Assembly (NCBI GenBank): GCA_019752575.1
Contig: JAIELW010000004.1
Span: 124,001 to 188,000 of the forward strand
Length of the DNA stretch: 64,000 nucleotides
Reading direction: 5' to 3'
From: Xanthobacteraceae bacterium
Lineage (GTDB): Bacteria; Pseudomonadota; Alphaproteobacteria; Rhizobiales; Xanthobacteraceae
How positions within the stretch are numbered: position 1 is the first letter of the stretch; every line of letters starts with the position of its first letter. The notes beneath the pieces were generated by a model. It saw only the letters and a program-made list of their open reading frames with translations, had not been told where the DNA came from and did no database searches. The translations under genes were made by a program, and so were the position numbers. Positions 56,547-64,000 of this stretch are shown piece after piece.

Positions 56547-56885
56547 TCAGGCAGCCTTTCCGGGCATTTTTTGTTCGAGCACGGACTCGAAGCCCTCAAA
56601 TTCAGGATGACCGAGATACATCGGCACCGCCGGCTTATGCTCCCCGGCGCGTGCATGCGCGAGCCGGAATGCGTCGGACTTCGTCCAGTTCTCGAAATCG
56701 TCTTTGGTGCGCCACGCCGTATGCGAAGAATAAAGAGTGTGGTCGTCTTTCTTCGGGCCTTTGAGGAGATGAAACTCCATGAAGCCCGGCATAGTGTGGA
56801 GATAGGATTCGCGCTCGCGCCAGACGCGCTCGAAGGCGTTTTCCTGGCCGGGGGTAACTTTGAAGCGGTTCATGGCGATATACAT
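56547..56885 (-). CDS. hmuQ: IsdG-family heme-degrading monooxygenase (HmuQ-like)
   Basis: 112 residues from the ATG at 56885, with AAGGAA before it. The ABM/IsdG fold and its residues are present: Asn6 (MNRFKV), Trp67 (ENWTKS) and His77 (LAHARAG), matching Asn7/Trp67/His77 of S. aureus IsdG in order and spacing. It would open the heme ring in the cytoplasm and free iron. Its place between the heme receptor and a tonB gene matches the HmuQ enzymes of Bradyrhizobium. Confidence 0.85.
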   Translation of the reverse strand: MYIAMNRFKVTPGQENAFERVWRERESYLHTMPGFMEFHLLKGPKKDDHTLYSSHTAWRTKDDFENWTKSDAFRLAHARAGEHKPAVPMYLGHPEFEGFESVLEQKMPGKAA

Positions 56886-57010
56886 GGGTCGTTCCTTTTG
56901 CCTCGCGGTTGCTGGGTTGGCCAGCGTCTTCGGGACGCAGTCCGAAAACGCCGGAACGCCCGCTTCCGGAGGTCGTGGAAACGGGCCTTCATGCCGATGC
57001 TCCCGAAGGA

Positions 57011-57043
57011 GCGAAAGGCGGAGCCCCGCGGGGGACTCCGCCG
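57011..57043 (-). terminator. Possible terminator after hmuR
   Basis: GGCGGAG...CTCCGCC stem with a CCCCGCGGGG centre directly after the hmuR stop codon; in the leftward direction it is followed by only three T residues, so it may attenuate rather than end transcription. Confidence 0.4.
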
Positions 57044-57049
57044 AAATCG

Positions 57050-59260
57050 TCAGCGGTTCGCGGCGTTCGCCGATGCCCGCAAGTTCCGCGTCTGGTTGTT
57101 CTGCGTATCGAGCATGCTTTGCACGTTGTTCGACGCGGTCTGCGCGCCGCCAAAGCGATACTTGATGCCGGCCCAGATCGTCGTGCCCGCCGCCGCGTAT
57201 TCGTAGTTGTATTGCCGGTACTGCTCGTTGAGCAGGTTCGTCGCGTTGAGGAATGCAGTCAGACCCGGGTTGATGTCGTAACCGGCATACAGGTTCACGA
57301 GGTTGTAGCTGTTCGTGACCGCGGTCGCCCATTCGTCGCCCGGAGAAGACGGATCGTCGCGCGGGAGATCGATGCGCTTCTTCGCGGCATAGGCGGCCCA
57401 ACGCAGCGCTATGACGAGCTTCTGGTTGAGCGCGCGGGTGCCGACCGTGAGCGCGACCATGTCCGGCGGAATGTTGTTCAGCGGATCGCCGTTGGTGAGG
57501 TCGCCGCCGCGAATGGCGTGACCGGCGAGCCCTACGAACCAGTCGCCGCGATCGTAGTTCATTTCGAATTCGAAGCCGGTAATCCGCGCGCGCGGGATGT
57601 TCTGGTATTGCGTACAGAAGAACACCACTACGTTGGTGCAAGGTCCGAGCGGATTGAAGCCGATGATGACACTTTCGATGAAATCGTCGACGCGGTTTTC
57701 GAAATAGTTCGCTTTAATGCGAATGCCGTCGTTTGCAACAAAGAGATCGTTGCGCTTAATGTTGAAGCCGATTTCCGAAGTCTTGCCGACTTCGGGACGC
57801 AGGTTCGGGTTCGGCAGGAAGTCGAACGGCGGGATCGGATGCTGACCTGCGACGATCGTTTCCGTGACGGCCGGTGCGCGATAGCCTTCGGCGTAGCTGG
57901 CGTAAACGGTGAAACCGGTCACCGGCGTGATGCCGAGCGTGAACTTCGGCGAGAAGCGGTCGCCTTCCGTCGAGATCGCAGCGCCGGTCACGTAGTGATT
58001 GCCGTTCAACGAATAATTGTCGTAGCGAATGGCCGTGATCGTCTCTAGCCAGGTCGAGTAGTTGGTCTTCAGCTGCGCGAAGCCGCCGAAGATCTGACGT
58101 TCGCCGCGCGGATTGTAGCCCGCGCCGAAACCGGCAGCATCGCGGTTCTGCACGTCGTCCTTGAACAAGTCGCCGCCGACGGTGAGCGCATGACGCAGCA
58201 CGCCGGTATCGAAGCGCATAGTGTTGCTGGCGTCGAAGCCGATCGTGTCGATGAGGTAATTGGCGCGATTTCCAACCGGACCGTAGAAGCCCGTGAAGCC
58301 GGGGTTCACGGCGAGCGTGGTCGAGTCGACATCCGTGCGATTCCAGTAAACCGTGCCGCTGAAATCGAACAAGCGGTCTTCGGGCTTCGAGTAGCGGTAG
58401 TTCGCTGCGACATTGGAAGTGAATGCGCCCCAGCCGCGGATAATGCCCGATGCGCCGGTCACCGGCGGGCCGCTGGTCCAGTCGTTTTCCTGCAACAGCG
58501 CCGTGAGTTTCACGGAATGTCCGTCAGCAGGACGGAACGTGGTCCTGGTCAGGAACGAAGCCGAGTTCTGGCCGGAGTTGCGAATGAGCGTGCCGTTGCC
58601 GCTCTTGTACGGATCGTTTTCGCGATATGTGCCGCCGATTACAAAATCGACGTTCGGATTTACACGGCTCGCAGCGAAGATGGAAGCCAGCGTGTTCAAG
58701 CCGCTGCCGCCGGCGAGCGCCAGCGTGCCGGTCGTCCCATAGAGCTGACCCGGCGCGAGAATGTCCTCGACATCCTTGGTGCGGAACTGAACGACGCCGC
58801 CGATCGCGCCACTGCCGTAAATATTGGAAGCAGGACCGCGGAAGATATCGACGCCGCCGATCAACTCCGGATCAAGGAAGAAGCTGCCGGCACCGGAGGT
58901 ATGACCGATGCGCGCGTAGTTCTGCCGGACGCCATCGACGACGACATTGACGCGTCCCCAGTCCTGCATGCCGCGGATATTGATCGATACGCTGCCTTCC
59001 TGCGCGGAAGCCGCGGTCGACACGCCAGAAACGCCGAACAGCACGTCGCCGATCCGCGATGCATTCAATTGTTGAAGCGTCTCGCCGCGTATGACGCTGA
59101 CCGGCGCAAGCGTTTCGGTTGCGTATTCTTCGGTTCGTGTCGCGATAATCGTAATCGGATCCAGCACGGTCACTTGTGCCGATACCGGTGCCGCGAGTGC
59201 GATTGCTGCGATTGCTGTTGTACTGAGCAGCGCAAGCATGCGCTTTGTAGTCCCGACCAT
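57050..59260 (-). CDS. hmuR: TonB-dependent heme receptor
   Basis: 736 residues from the ATG at 59260; 28 codons upstream in frame are probably untranslated. A signal peptide ends near PVSAQ; a TonB box lies in DPITIIATR; the plug has GVSGVSTAASAQEGSVSINI and GMQDWGRVNVVVDGVRQNYA; the barrel follows, with the FRAP-like region not clear. It imports heme across the outer membrane. The last barrel strand ends IKYRFGG, but 31 polar residues (AQTASNNVQSMLDTQNNQTR and on) follow, an unusual tail. Confidence 0.9.
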   Translation of the reverse strand: MVGTTKRMLALLSTTAIAAIALAAPVSAQVTVLDPITIIATRTEEYATETLAPVSVIRGETLQQLNASRIGDVLFGVSGVSTAASAQEGSVSINIRGMQDWGRVNVVVDGVRQNYARIGHTSGAGSFFLDPELIGGVDIFRGPASNIYGSGAIGGVVQFRTKDVEDILAPGQLYGTTGTLALAGGSGLNTLASIFAASRVNPNVDFVIGGTYRENDPYKSGNGTLIRNSGQNSASFLTRTTFRPADGHSVKLTALLQENDWTSGPPVTGASGIIRGWGAFTSNVAANYRYSKPEDRLFDFSGTVYWNRTDVDSTTLAVNPGFTGFYGPVGNRANYLIDTIGFDASNTMRFDTGVLRHALTVGGDLFKDDVQNRDAAGFGAGYNPRGERQIFGGFAQLKTNYSTWLETITAIRYDNYSLNGNHYVTGAAISTEGDRFSPKFTLGITPVTGFTVYASYAEGYRAPAVTETIVAGQHPIPPFDFLPNPNLRPEVGKTSEIGFNIKRNDLFVANDGIRIKANYFENRVDDFIESVIIGFNPLGPCTNVVVFFCTQYQNIPRARITGFEFEMNYDRGDWFVGLAGHAIRGGDLTNGDPLNNIPPDMVALTVGTRALNQKLVIALRWAAYAAKKRIDLPRDDPSSPGDEWATAVTNSYNLVNLYAGYDINPGLTAFLNATNLLNEQYRQYNYEYAAAGTTIWAGIKYRFGGAQTASNNVQSMLDTQNNQTRNLRASANAANR

Positions 59261-59414
59261 TTGAGCCCCACTTTGTTTTTTCTTTGCCGGGGCTCGCGGG
59301 CTGCAGTCATTGCTGCGGCTAGCTGGCGGGCGTTGCGAGACCAACCCCGTCTCGCAAATTGGTTGCTATACGTAACAATACCGCGTACTAGGGTCAAGTT
59401 ATTGAAATCACTAG

Positions 59415-59431
59415 ATAAAAACAGTTCTAAA
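59415..59431. promoter_or_regulatory. Candidate iron control element (Irr-type) 1
   Basis: ATAAAAACAGTTCTAAA: the right half equals the Irr-binding TTCTAAA, the left half is degenerate. Located in the hmuR-hmuP divergent region. Confidence 0.45.
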
Positions 59432-59441
59432 CTGCATACAG

Positions 59442-59458
59442 TTGAGAATTGTTCAAAA
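59442..59458. promoter_or_regulatory. Candidate iron control element (Irr-type) 2
   Basis: TTGAGAATTGTTCAAAA matches 12 of 14 fixed positions of TTTAGAA-N3-TTCTAAA, the ICE consensus as I recall it. It lies 20 bases before the hmuP start, 11 bases after candidate 1. Confidence 0.5.
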
Positions 59459-59477
59459 CAAACGACGAACGCAGGCG

Positions 59478-59693
59478 ATGGACAGTTCTTCGATGTCGAA
59501 AAAGGCCGATGCGATTGGAATCGCGAACAATGGTGAGGCATCCGCCTCGACTCCGCGAGCGATCGAGATCGCGAACAACCGCATCGAAAGCCGTGACCTA
59601 TTTGTCGCGACGAAAGAAATAACCATCGGCCACGAAGGCGAAGTGTACCGGCTGCGCCTGACGGCGCTGAACAAGCTGATCCTGACAAAATGA
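59478..59693 (+). CDS. hmuP: Heme uptake regulator HmuP (HemP family)
   Basis: 71 residues from the ATG at 59478; the ATG at 59493 is an alternative. After a variable N-terminus come the HemP-family core: RIESRDLFVATKEITIGHEG and YRLRLTALNKLILTK. In B. japonicum HmuP works with Irr to switch on the divergent receptor gene. It overlaps hmuT by four bases and heads the rightward operon. Confidence 0.88.
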   Translation: MDSSSMSKKADAIGIANNGEASASTPRAIEIANNRIESRDLFVATKEITIGHEGEVYRLRLTALNKLILTK

Positions 59694-60643
59694 GCCGCGC
59701 ACGTTTTTACATCGCCGTTACGGCGGCGCTTTCGCTCGCCGCATCCTCGCTTGTCGCAAATGCCGGCGCGTGGACGGTGAAGGACGCAACCGGCCGTACC
59801 CTCGAAATCGCGGACACCTCGCGAATCGTGACGATCGGCGGCGCTGTAACCGAGATCGTTTACGCGCTCGGCTTTGGCGACCGTGTCGTTGCGGTCGATC
59901 TGACGAGCACATTTCCAGCCGCGACCAAGTCGAAACCGAGCGTCGGTTATATGCGCGCGCTCTCGCCGGAAGGCGTCTTGGCGCTCGCGCCGAAGATCGT
60001 GCTTGCGATCGAAGGCTCCGGTCCGCCGGACGCGGTCGAGGTGCTGTCGCGCGCGTCCGTTCCTTTCGTGATCGTGCCGGAAGGTTATGACGAGGCGAGC
60101 GTACTGAAGAAGGTGCGCTTCATCTCGCAGGCGCTCGGCGTGCCGGAGAAGGGCGAAGTCATGGCGAAGCAGCTCGCCGAAGATTTTGCCGCGGTCGCTG
60201 CGATGAGGGCGAAGATCGCACCGCGCCGGAGTGCTATTTTCGTTCTCGCGGTCGGCAACGGAACGCCAACGGTTGCCGGCGAACACACCAGTGCGGAAGG
60301 CGTATTCAAACTTGCCGGCGTGGAGAATGCGATCCGCGGCATGAACGGCTACAAGCCGGCGACGCCGGAGGCGACTTTGGCCGCCGCGCCGGAAGCGGTG
60401 ATTACCATGATCGAGCGCGGTCATGGCCTGAGTGCGGATGTGATGTTCGCGCTGCCCGCATTCTCCGCGACGCCTGCTGCGCGCGAGAAGCGTCTCGTCT
60501 CCGTGCCGTCCTATTATCTCACCTTCGGTCCGCGCACCGCGCATGCGGCGAGCAAGCTTGCCGCCGCGATCTATCCCGAACTTTCTCTGCCGCAGCTGCC
60601 GCCACGGCCATGGACTGAGGCGGAGCCGGCCGCGACGCGATGA
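59690..60643 (+). CDS. hmuT: Heme ABC transporter periplasmic binding protein
   Basis: 317 residues with a signal peptide (TAALSLAASSLVANAGA). The cluster B binding-protein fold shows in the N-terminal SRIVTIGGAVTEIVYALGFG with DRVVAVDLTSTFP, and VGYMRALSPEGVLALAPKIV. It would carry heme from HmuR to HmuUV. Overlaps hmuP and hmuU by four bases each. Confidence 0.92.
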   Translation: MSRARFYIAVTAALSLAASSLVANAGAWTVKDATGRTLEIADTSRIVTIGGAVTEIVYALGFGDRVVAVDLTSTFPAATKSKPSVGYMRALSPEGVLALAPKIVLAIEGSGPPDAVEVLSRASVPFVIVPEGYDEASVLKKVRFISQALGVPEKGEVMAKQLAEDFAAVAAMRAKIAPRRSAIFVLAVGNGTPTVAGEHTSAEGVFKLAGVENAIRGMNGYKPATPEATLAAAPEAVITMIERGHGLSADVMFALPAFSATPAAREKRLVSVPSYYLTFGPRTAHAASKLAAAIYPELSLPQLPPRPWTEAEPAATR

Positions 60644-61725
60644 CCGTGGGCGACGCTGCCCTCAGCATCTCGTGGCGGCGCGCGGGAAGAACGCGCTCGA
60701 TCCTGATTGGCTGTGCGTTGCTACTGGCGGCGGCGTTTCTTGCATCGCTTGCAATCGGTCCGGTCGTCATCGCGCCCGCAAAAGTCGTTTCGATTCTCTG
60801 GAACGGCCTGTTCGGCGTTCGCGGTACGTCGTCGCTCGATCTGCGCGACGCAATCGTCGTCCTCGACATCCGCTTGCCGCGTACCGTGCTCGCGTCGATT
60901 GTAGGAGCGTCGCTCGCGGTATCGGGTGCGATCCTGCAGGGCGTGTTTCGCAATCCGCTTGCGGATCCAGGTCTGGTCGGCATTTCGCCGGGTGCCGCGT
61001 TGGCTGCGGTCGCCTGGATCGTTTTCGGCGGACTCATTGCGGCCTCTGTCCCGCGGGTCATCGTCAACCTCGCGTTACCGATTGCCGCTTTCGCCGGAAG
61101 CCTCGCCGCGATTTTGCTGTTGCACCGGCTTGCCACACATGAAGGGCGAACTTCCGTTGCGAATTTGCTGTTCGCGGGTATTGCGCTTGGTGCGCTCGCG
61201 AGCGCCGGCACCGGACTCATTATCTTCATCGCGAGCGATCAGCAGTTGCGCGAATTCACGTTCTGGACGCTCGGCAGTCTAGGCGGCTCGACCTGGCAGC
61301 GCGTCGTGCTGGCGCTGCCGTTTGCACTTGTCCTGTTCGCAGCATCGTTCCGGATCGCGCGCGAGCTCGACGCGTTGGCACTCGGCGAAGCCGAAGCGTT
61401 TCATACCGGAGTGAACGTCGAGCATGTGAAGCGGATTGCGATCGTGATCGTCGCTGCCGGCGTCGGTGCCGCGGTCGCCGTGAGCGGCATCATCGGCTTC
61501 GTCGGCCTTGTTGTGCCGCATTTGCTGCGGCTGGGCGCCGGGCCTTTGCATCGCACGTTGATTATGGGCAGCGCGCTCTTGGGAGCTGCGCTCCTGACGG
61601 TCTCGGACATTTTCGCGCGCACCGTGGCGACGCCCGCCGAGTTACCGATCGGCGTCGTCACCGCATTCATCGGTGCGCCGTTCTTCATCTGGTTGTTACG
61701 CCGCCACAAGCGGAGCTTCGGTTGA
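60640..61725 (+). CDS. hmuU: Heme ABC transporter permease
   Basis: 361 residues with about ten hydrophobic helices; FecCD family. Signatures: DIRLPRTVLASIVGASLAVS, GAILQGVFRNPLADPGLVGI and GIIGFVGLVVPHLLRLGAGP. It forms the membrane channel for heme import with HmuV. Start overlaps the hmuT stop. Confidence 0.94.
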   Translation: MTVGDAALSISWRRAGRTRSILIGCALLLAAAFLASLAIGPVVIAPAKVVSILWNGLFGVRGTSSLDLRDAIVVLDIRLPRTVLASIVGASLAVSGAILQGVFRNPLADPGLVGISPGAALAAVAWIVFGGLIAASVPRVIVNLALPIAAFAGSLAAILLLHRLATHEGRTSVANLLFAGIALGALASAGTGLIIFIASDQQLREFTFWTLGSLGGSTWQRVVLALPFALVLFAASFRIARELDALALGEAEAFHTGVNVEHVKRIAIVIVAAGVGAAVAVSGIIGFVGLVVPHLLRLGAGPLHRTLIMGSALLGAALLTVSDIFARTVATPAELPIGVVTAFIGAPFFIWLLRRHKRSFG

Positions 61726-62498
61726 AGATGTACCTCGCCGAAAACATTCGGGTGAAGGCAGACGGAAAGGCAATTCTCGACAACGTCTCGCTTTCGCTCG
61801 CACCTGGAAAAGTGGTGGCGATCGTCGGCCCGAACGGCGCCGGGAAATCCACGCTGATGAAAGTGATGGCGGGCGAGCGCCGCAGCGATGCCGGCGCGGT
61901 CACGCTGGATGGTATTTTGTTGTCGAACTGGAAGGCGGAGAAGCTTTCGCACCGGCGCGCCGTGCTGCCGCAATCGGCCGTCGTCGCCTTTCCGTTTCTG
62001 GCGGCCGAAATCGTGGCACTCGGCTTGCCGCAGTACTTTTCGCGCAACGACGGCAGAAACCTTGTCGAGCGGGCGCTTGCGGCAGTGGACCTGCTCCCGG
62101 CACGCGAGCAGGTCTATGACACGCTTTCGGGCGGCGAGCGCCAGCGCGTTCAGCTCGCGCGCGTGTTGGTCCAGCTCTGGGCCCATGGCGGAAAGGGGTA
62201 TCTGCTTCTCGACGAGCCGACCGCGAGCCTCGATCTGCCGCATCAGCTTGCGACGCTTCGCATCGCGCGTGAGCATGCGGCGGCGGGTGGGGGCGTTCTC
62301 GCCGTTCTTCACGACATCAACTTAGCCGTCATGGCCGCCGACGAGATCGTTGCGATGCGCGAGGGCCGCGTGATCGCGCGCGGGGCCCCTAAAGAGATCG
62401 TCACCGACGAGCTGATTCACGCTCTATATGGAGTGAAGGCGCGCGTCGGATCAGTGCCGGAGGGGCCTTTTCTGTTACCGCAGGGCGTCTTTTCCTGA
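61722..62498 (+). CDS. hmuV: Heme ABC transporter ATP-binding protein
   Basis: 258 residues if the TTG at 61722 is used, which overlaps the hmuU stop and has GGAG six bases before; the ATG at 61728 is two codons inside. Walker A is GPNGAGKSTLMKVMAG, signature LSGGERQRVQLARVL, Walker B YLLLDEPTASLD, and the His of the switch in AVLHDINLA. HmuV-type HTH-free ATPase. Last gene of the rightward heme operon. Confidence 0.93.
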   Translation: MKMYLAENIRVKADGKAILDNVSLSLAPGKVVAIVGPNGAGKSTLMKVMAGERRSDAGAVTLDGILLSNWKAEKLSHRRAVLPQSAVVAFPFLAAEIVALGLPQYFSRNDGRNLVERALAAVDLLPAREQVYDTLSGGERQRVQLARVLVQLWAHGGKGYLLLDEPTASLDLPHQLATLRIAREHAAAGGGVLAVLHDINLAVMAADEIVAMREGRVIARGAPKEIVTDELIHALYGVKARVGSVPEGPFLLPQGVFS

Positions 62499-62556
62499 AC
62501 CTGCTGCCCTCGCGCCTTGACGTGCATAGGATGGGTCCGTACCAGTCCGCCCGGCA

Positions 62557-62631
62557 GGGCCCGTAGCTCAGTGGTAGAGCACCTGACTTTTAATCAGGGT
62601 GTCGATGGTTCGATCCCATCCGGGCTCACCA
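62557..62631 (+). tRNA. tRNA-Lys (anticodon TTT)
   Basis: Full cloverleaf of 75 bases with encoded CCA: acceptor arms GGGCCCG / CGGGCTC (one G-T pair), D arm GTAGCTCAGTGGTAGAGC, anticodon arm CCTGA-CTTTTAA-TCAGG with TTT at positions 34-36, and T arm with GGTTCGATCC. A73 precedes the CCA. Confidence 0.97.
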
Positions 62632-62920
62632 GCCAATCCATAGCGCAATCCAGACGCGGCCTTCCGTCTCGCGGGAGGGTGATTTCTGAACGCATGTTCA
62701 GACGTCACAAATCTGTAGAACCGCTTGGAACCGCTGCCCAGCATCGCGCGTTCATGAACGCACTATCCGAATTCCTGAATTGTCTCATAATCCGTGAAAT
62801 AAAGTCTCTTGGGCGCGCTTTGCAGACGGGCTTGGTAACGGGAAAGATCACCGAAAGTTGTGGCGACGGACTTCGCGCCGGCGTCGGGTGCTCGCCCGAA
62901 TTCAGATCGCATTCAGTTAG
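62632..62920. other. Stretch after tRNA-Lys with no supported gene
   Basis: About 290 bases. An open frame that crosses the tRNA is not a gene. Mixed composition with AT-rich parts (62740-62810). I see no repeats of tRNA 3' sequence that would mark an attachment site, and no RNA gene. Confidence 0.5.
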
Positions 62921-63112
62921 CGTGACGCAATATCGCGGCATCTAGTTCGTGATACTTGCGCCGAAGAGCTGACCGACCGCGTCGGCGAAGTGCTGAACGG
63001 CTACGGCGTAGAAATACATCAGGCACAGCTTACCGAATTTGCGCCTTGCACCGCGCTTGCGATCAACGGCAATGCCGCGGTCGGCAACTATCAACTTTGG
63101 TCTGGCTTCTGA
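62921..63112 (+). pseudogene. C-terminal gene remnant, SPFH/band-7-like
   Basis: An open stretch of 63 codons without any start codon ends at a TGA at 63110. The translation is protein-like: SRHLVRDTCAEELTDRVGEV, then LNGYGVEIHQAQLTEFAPCT, resembling the end of an SPFH (stomatin/band 7) domain, where an amphipathic helix precedes a V-x-x-A-x-L-T-E-F-A strand. No 5' part of such a gene lies upstream; the tRNA gene does. Probably what remains of a deleted gene. Confidence 0.45.
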
Positions 63113-63183
63113 TCCCGGAGAAATACTGCGGTTGACCGGGCACAGGCACTCCGGTTGAATCGGCTTTTACGGAGTTCCCGCTT

Positions 63184-64000
63184 ATGCCCGTCTTGAACCG
63201 CATCGCCGATCAGGCTGGCGAAGTCGCCGAATGGCGCCGTCATCTGCATCAGTATCCCGAACTTCTCTACGAAGTGCATGAGACCGCGAAGACGGTTACA
63301 GAGAAACTGAAAGCCTTCGGTTGCGACGAAGTGGTGCCGGGTATCGGCCGCACCGGCGTCGTCGGCGTCATCAAGGGTAACAAGCCCGGCTCGAAGGTCA
63401 TCGGCATGCGCGCCGACATGGATGCGCTGCCGCTCGATGAGATCACCGGAAAGCCTTATGCGTCGAAAGTGCCGGGCAAGATGCATGCGTGCGGCCATGA
63501 CGGCCACACGGCGATGCTGCTCGGTGCTGCGCGCCATCTCTGCGAGACGCGAAACTTCGCGGGCACCGCCATCGTAATCTTCCAGCCGGCTGAAGAGGGC
63601 GGCGCCGGCGCGAAAGCGATGATCGACGACGGCTTGATGACGCGCTTCAACATCGGCGAGGTTTACGGCATGCACAACATGCCCGGCCTGCCGGTCGGCA
63701 AGTTCGCGATGCGCGCGGGCCCGATCATGGCGGCAGCGGACCGGCTCGCGATCGAGATCGAAGGCGTCGGCGGTCATGCGGCGCGCCCGCACTTCGCAGT
63801 CGATACCGTGCTCGTGGGTTCGCAGATCATCAATGCGCTGCAGAGCATTGTCGCGCGCAACGTCGATCCGCTGGAAAGCGCGGTTGTGTCGATCACACTG
63901 TTTCAGGCCGGCCATACCGACAACGTGATCCCGCAAACCGCGCTTCTGCGCGGTACGGCCCGCAGTCTTCGTCCGAGCATTCGCGATCTTCTGGAAAAGC
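63184..64000 (+). CDS. M20-family amidohydrolase, 5' part
   Basis: First 272 codons; the gene runs off the window. The ATG at 63184 follows a GGAG. M20D peptidases of the hippurate hydrolase/N-acyl-amino-acid amidohydrolase type bind two metals: RADMDALPLDE, then HACGHDGHTAMLLGAARHL, then FQPAEEGGAGAKAMIDDG, and GVGGHAARPHFAVD in the lid domain. Substrate unknown; hippurate-like or indole-acyl amides are usual. Confidence 0.92.
   Translation, partial: MPVLNRIADQAGEVAEWRRHLHQYPELLYEVHETAKTVTEKLKAFGCDEVVPGIGRTGVVGVIKGNKPGSKVIGMRADMDALPLDEITGKPYASKVPGKMHACGHDGHTAMLLGAARHLCETRNFAGTAIVIFQPAEEGGAGAKAMIDDGLMTRFNIGEVYGMHNMPGLPVGKFAMRAGPIMAAADRLAIEIEGVGGHAARPHFAVDTVLVGSQIINALQSIVARNVDPLESAVVSITLFQAGHTDNVIPQTALLRGTARSLRPSIRDLLEK

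Noticed and set aside
55701-57206. 501-codon plus-strand frame opposite tonB-like and hmuQ
   Set aside because: Crosses two well-supported minus-strand genes and has no recognisable protein features.
58190-59536. 448-codon plus-strand frame opposite hmuR
   Set aside because: Shadow of the receptor gene, running through the divergent promoter.
62517-62945. 142-codon frame over tRNA-Lys
   Set aside because: It reads through a perfect tRNA gene and has no protein-like features after it.

Overview
The window is about 61 percent GC and almost fully coding. Gene content and order point to an alphaproteobacterium of the order Hyphomicrobiales (Rhizobiales), near the Bradyrhizobium/Xanthobacteraceae lines. 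Evidence includes the run dgt-argS-SPOR-nagZ-scpAB-tatABC-serS-surE-pcm-nlpD, the yajC-secDF-Mth938-squalene/phytoene synthase-like run, LexA boxes of the GAAC-N7-GAAC type, a B. japonicum-like heme uptake locus with hmuP and hmuQ, a DUF1127 gene, and dispersed palindromic repeats typical of the group. Placement is from protein resemblance only.

Layout. 1-2047 (minus): 5' part of a TRAP permease gene, xthA and erpA. 2134-16637 (plus): housekeeping block with a dNTP hydrolase, arginyl-tRNA synthetase, a SPOR protein, NagZ, ScpA/ScpB, an orphan ABC ATPase, TatABC, seryl-tRNA synthetase, SurE, Pcm and a LysM/LytM lipoprotein. 16645-21106: small exported proteins, an MFS carrier, a PsiF-like protein and a quinone-reductase-type enzyme. 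21227-27308: DUF815 ATPase, then yajC-secD-secF followed by relatives of two complex I assembly factors and an exported C/H/D-triad protein. 27558-34909: mixed metabolic genes, a Crp/Fnr regulator and tandem GNAT genes, punctuated by palindromic repeats.

35027-38062 is the accessory part. It holds a structured non-coding stretch, an unknown gene, an antitoxin gene whose toxin partner is cut to 25 codons, two frameshifted gene remnants, and a 72-bp duplicate of the 3' end of uvrA that differs only at synonymous sites. A small Cys-rich secreted protein gene sits between the duplicate and uvrA.

38063-45591 is a DNA repair block: uvrA (minus), ku and ligD (two-component end joining), and ssb. 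LexA-type boxes lie before uvrA and, twice, before ssb. ku-ligD sits inside the usual divergent uvrA/ssb pair. 45655-55454 carries membrane and hypothetical genes, gyrA, coaD, two cyclophilins, queA and tgt (queuosine pathway).

55458-62498 is a heme-iron acquisition locus: tonB-like, hmuQ and hmuR leftward, hmuP-hmuT-hmuU-hmuV rightward, with two candidate Irr-type elements between. A tRNA-Lys gene, a gene remnant and the start of an M20 amidohydrolase gene end the window. I saw no CRISPR array, no intact insertion sequence and no rRNA.
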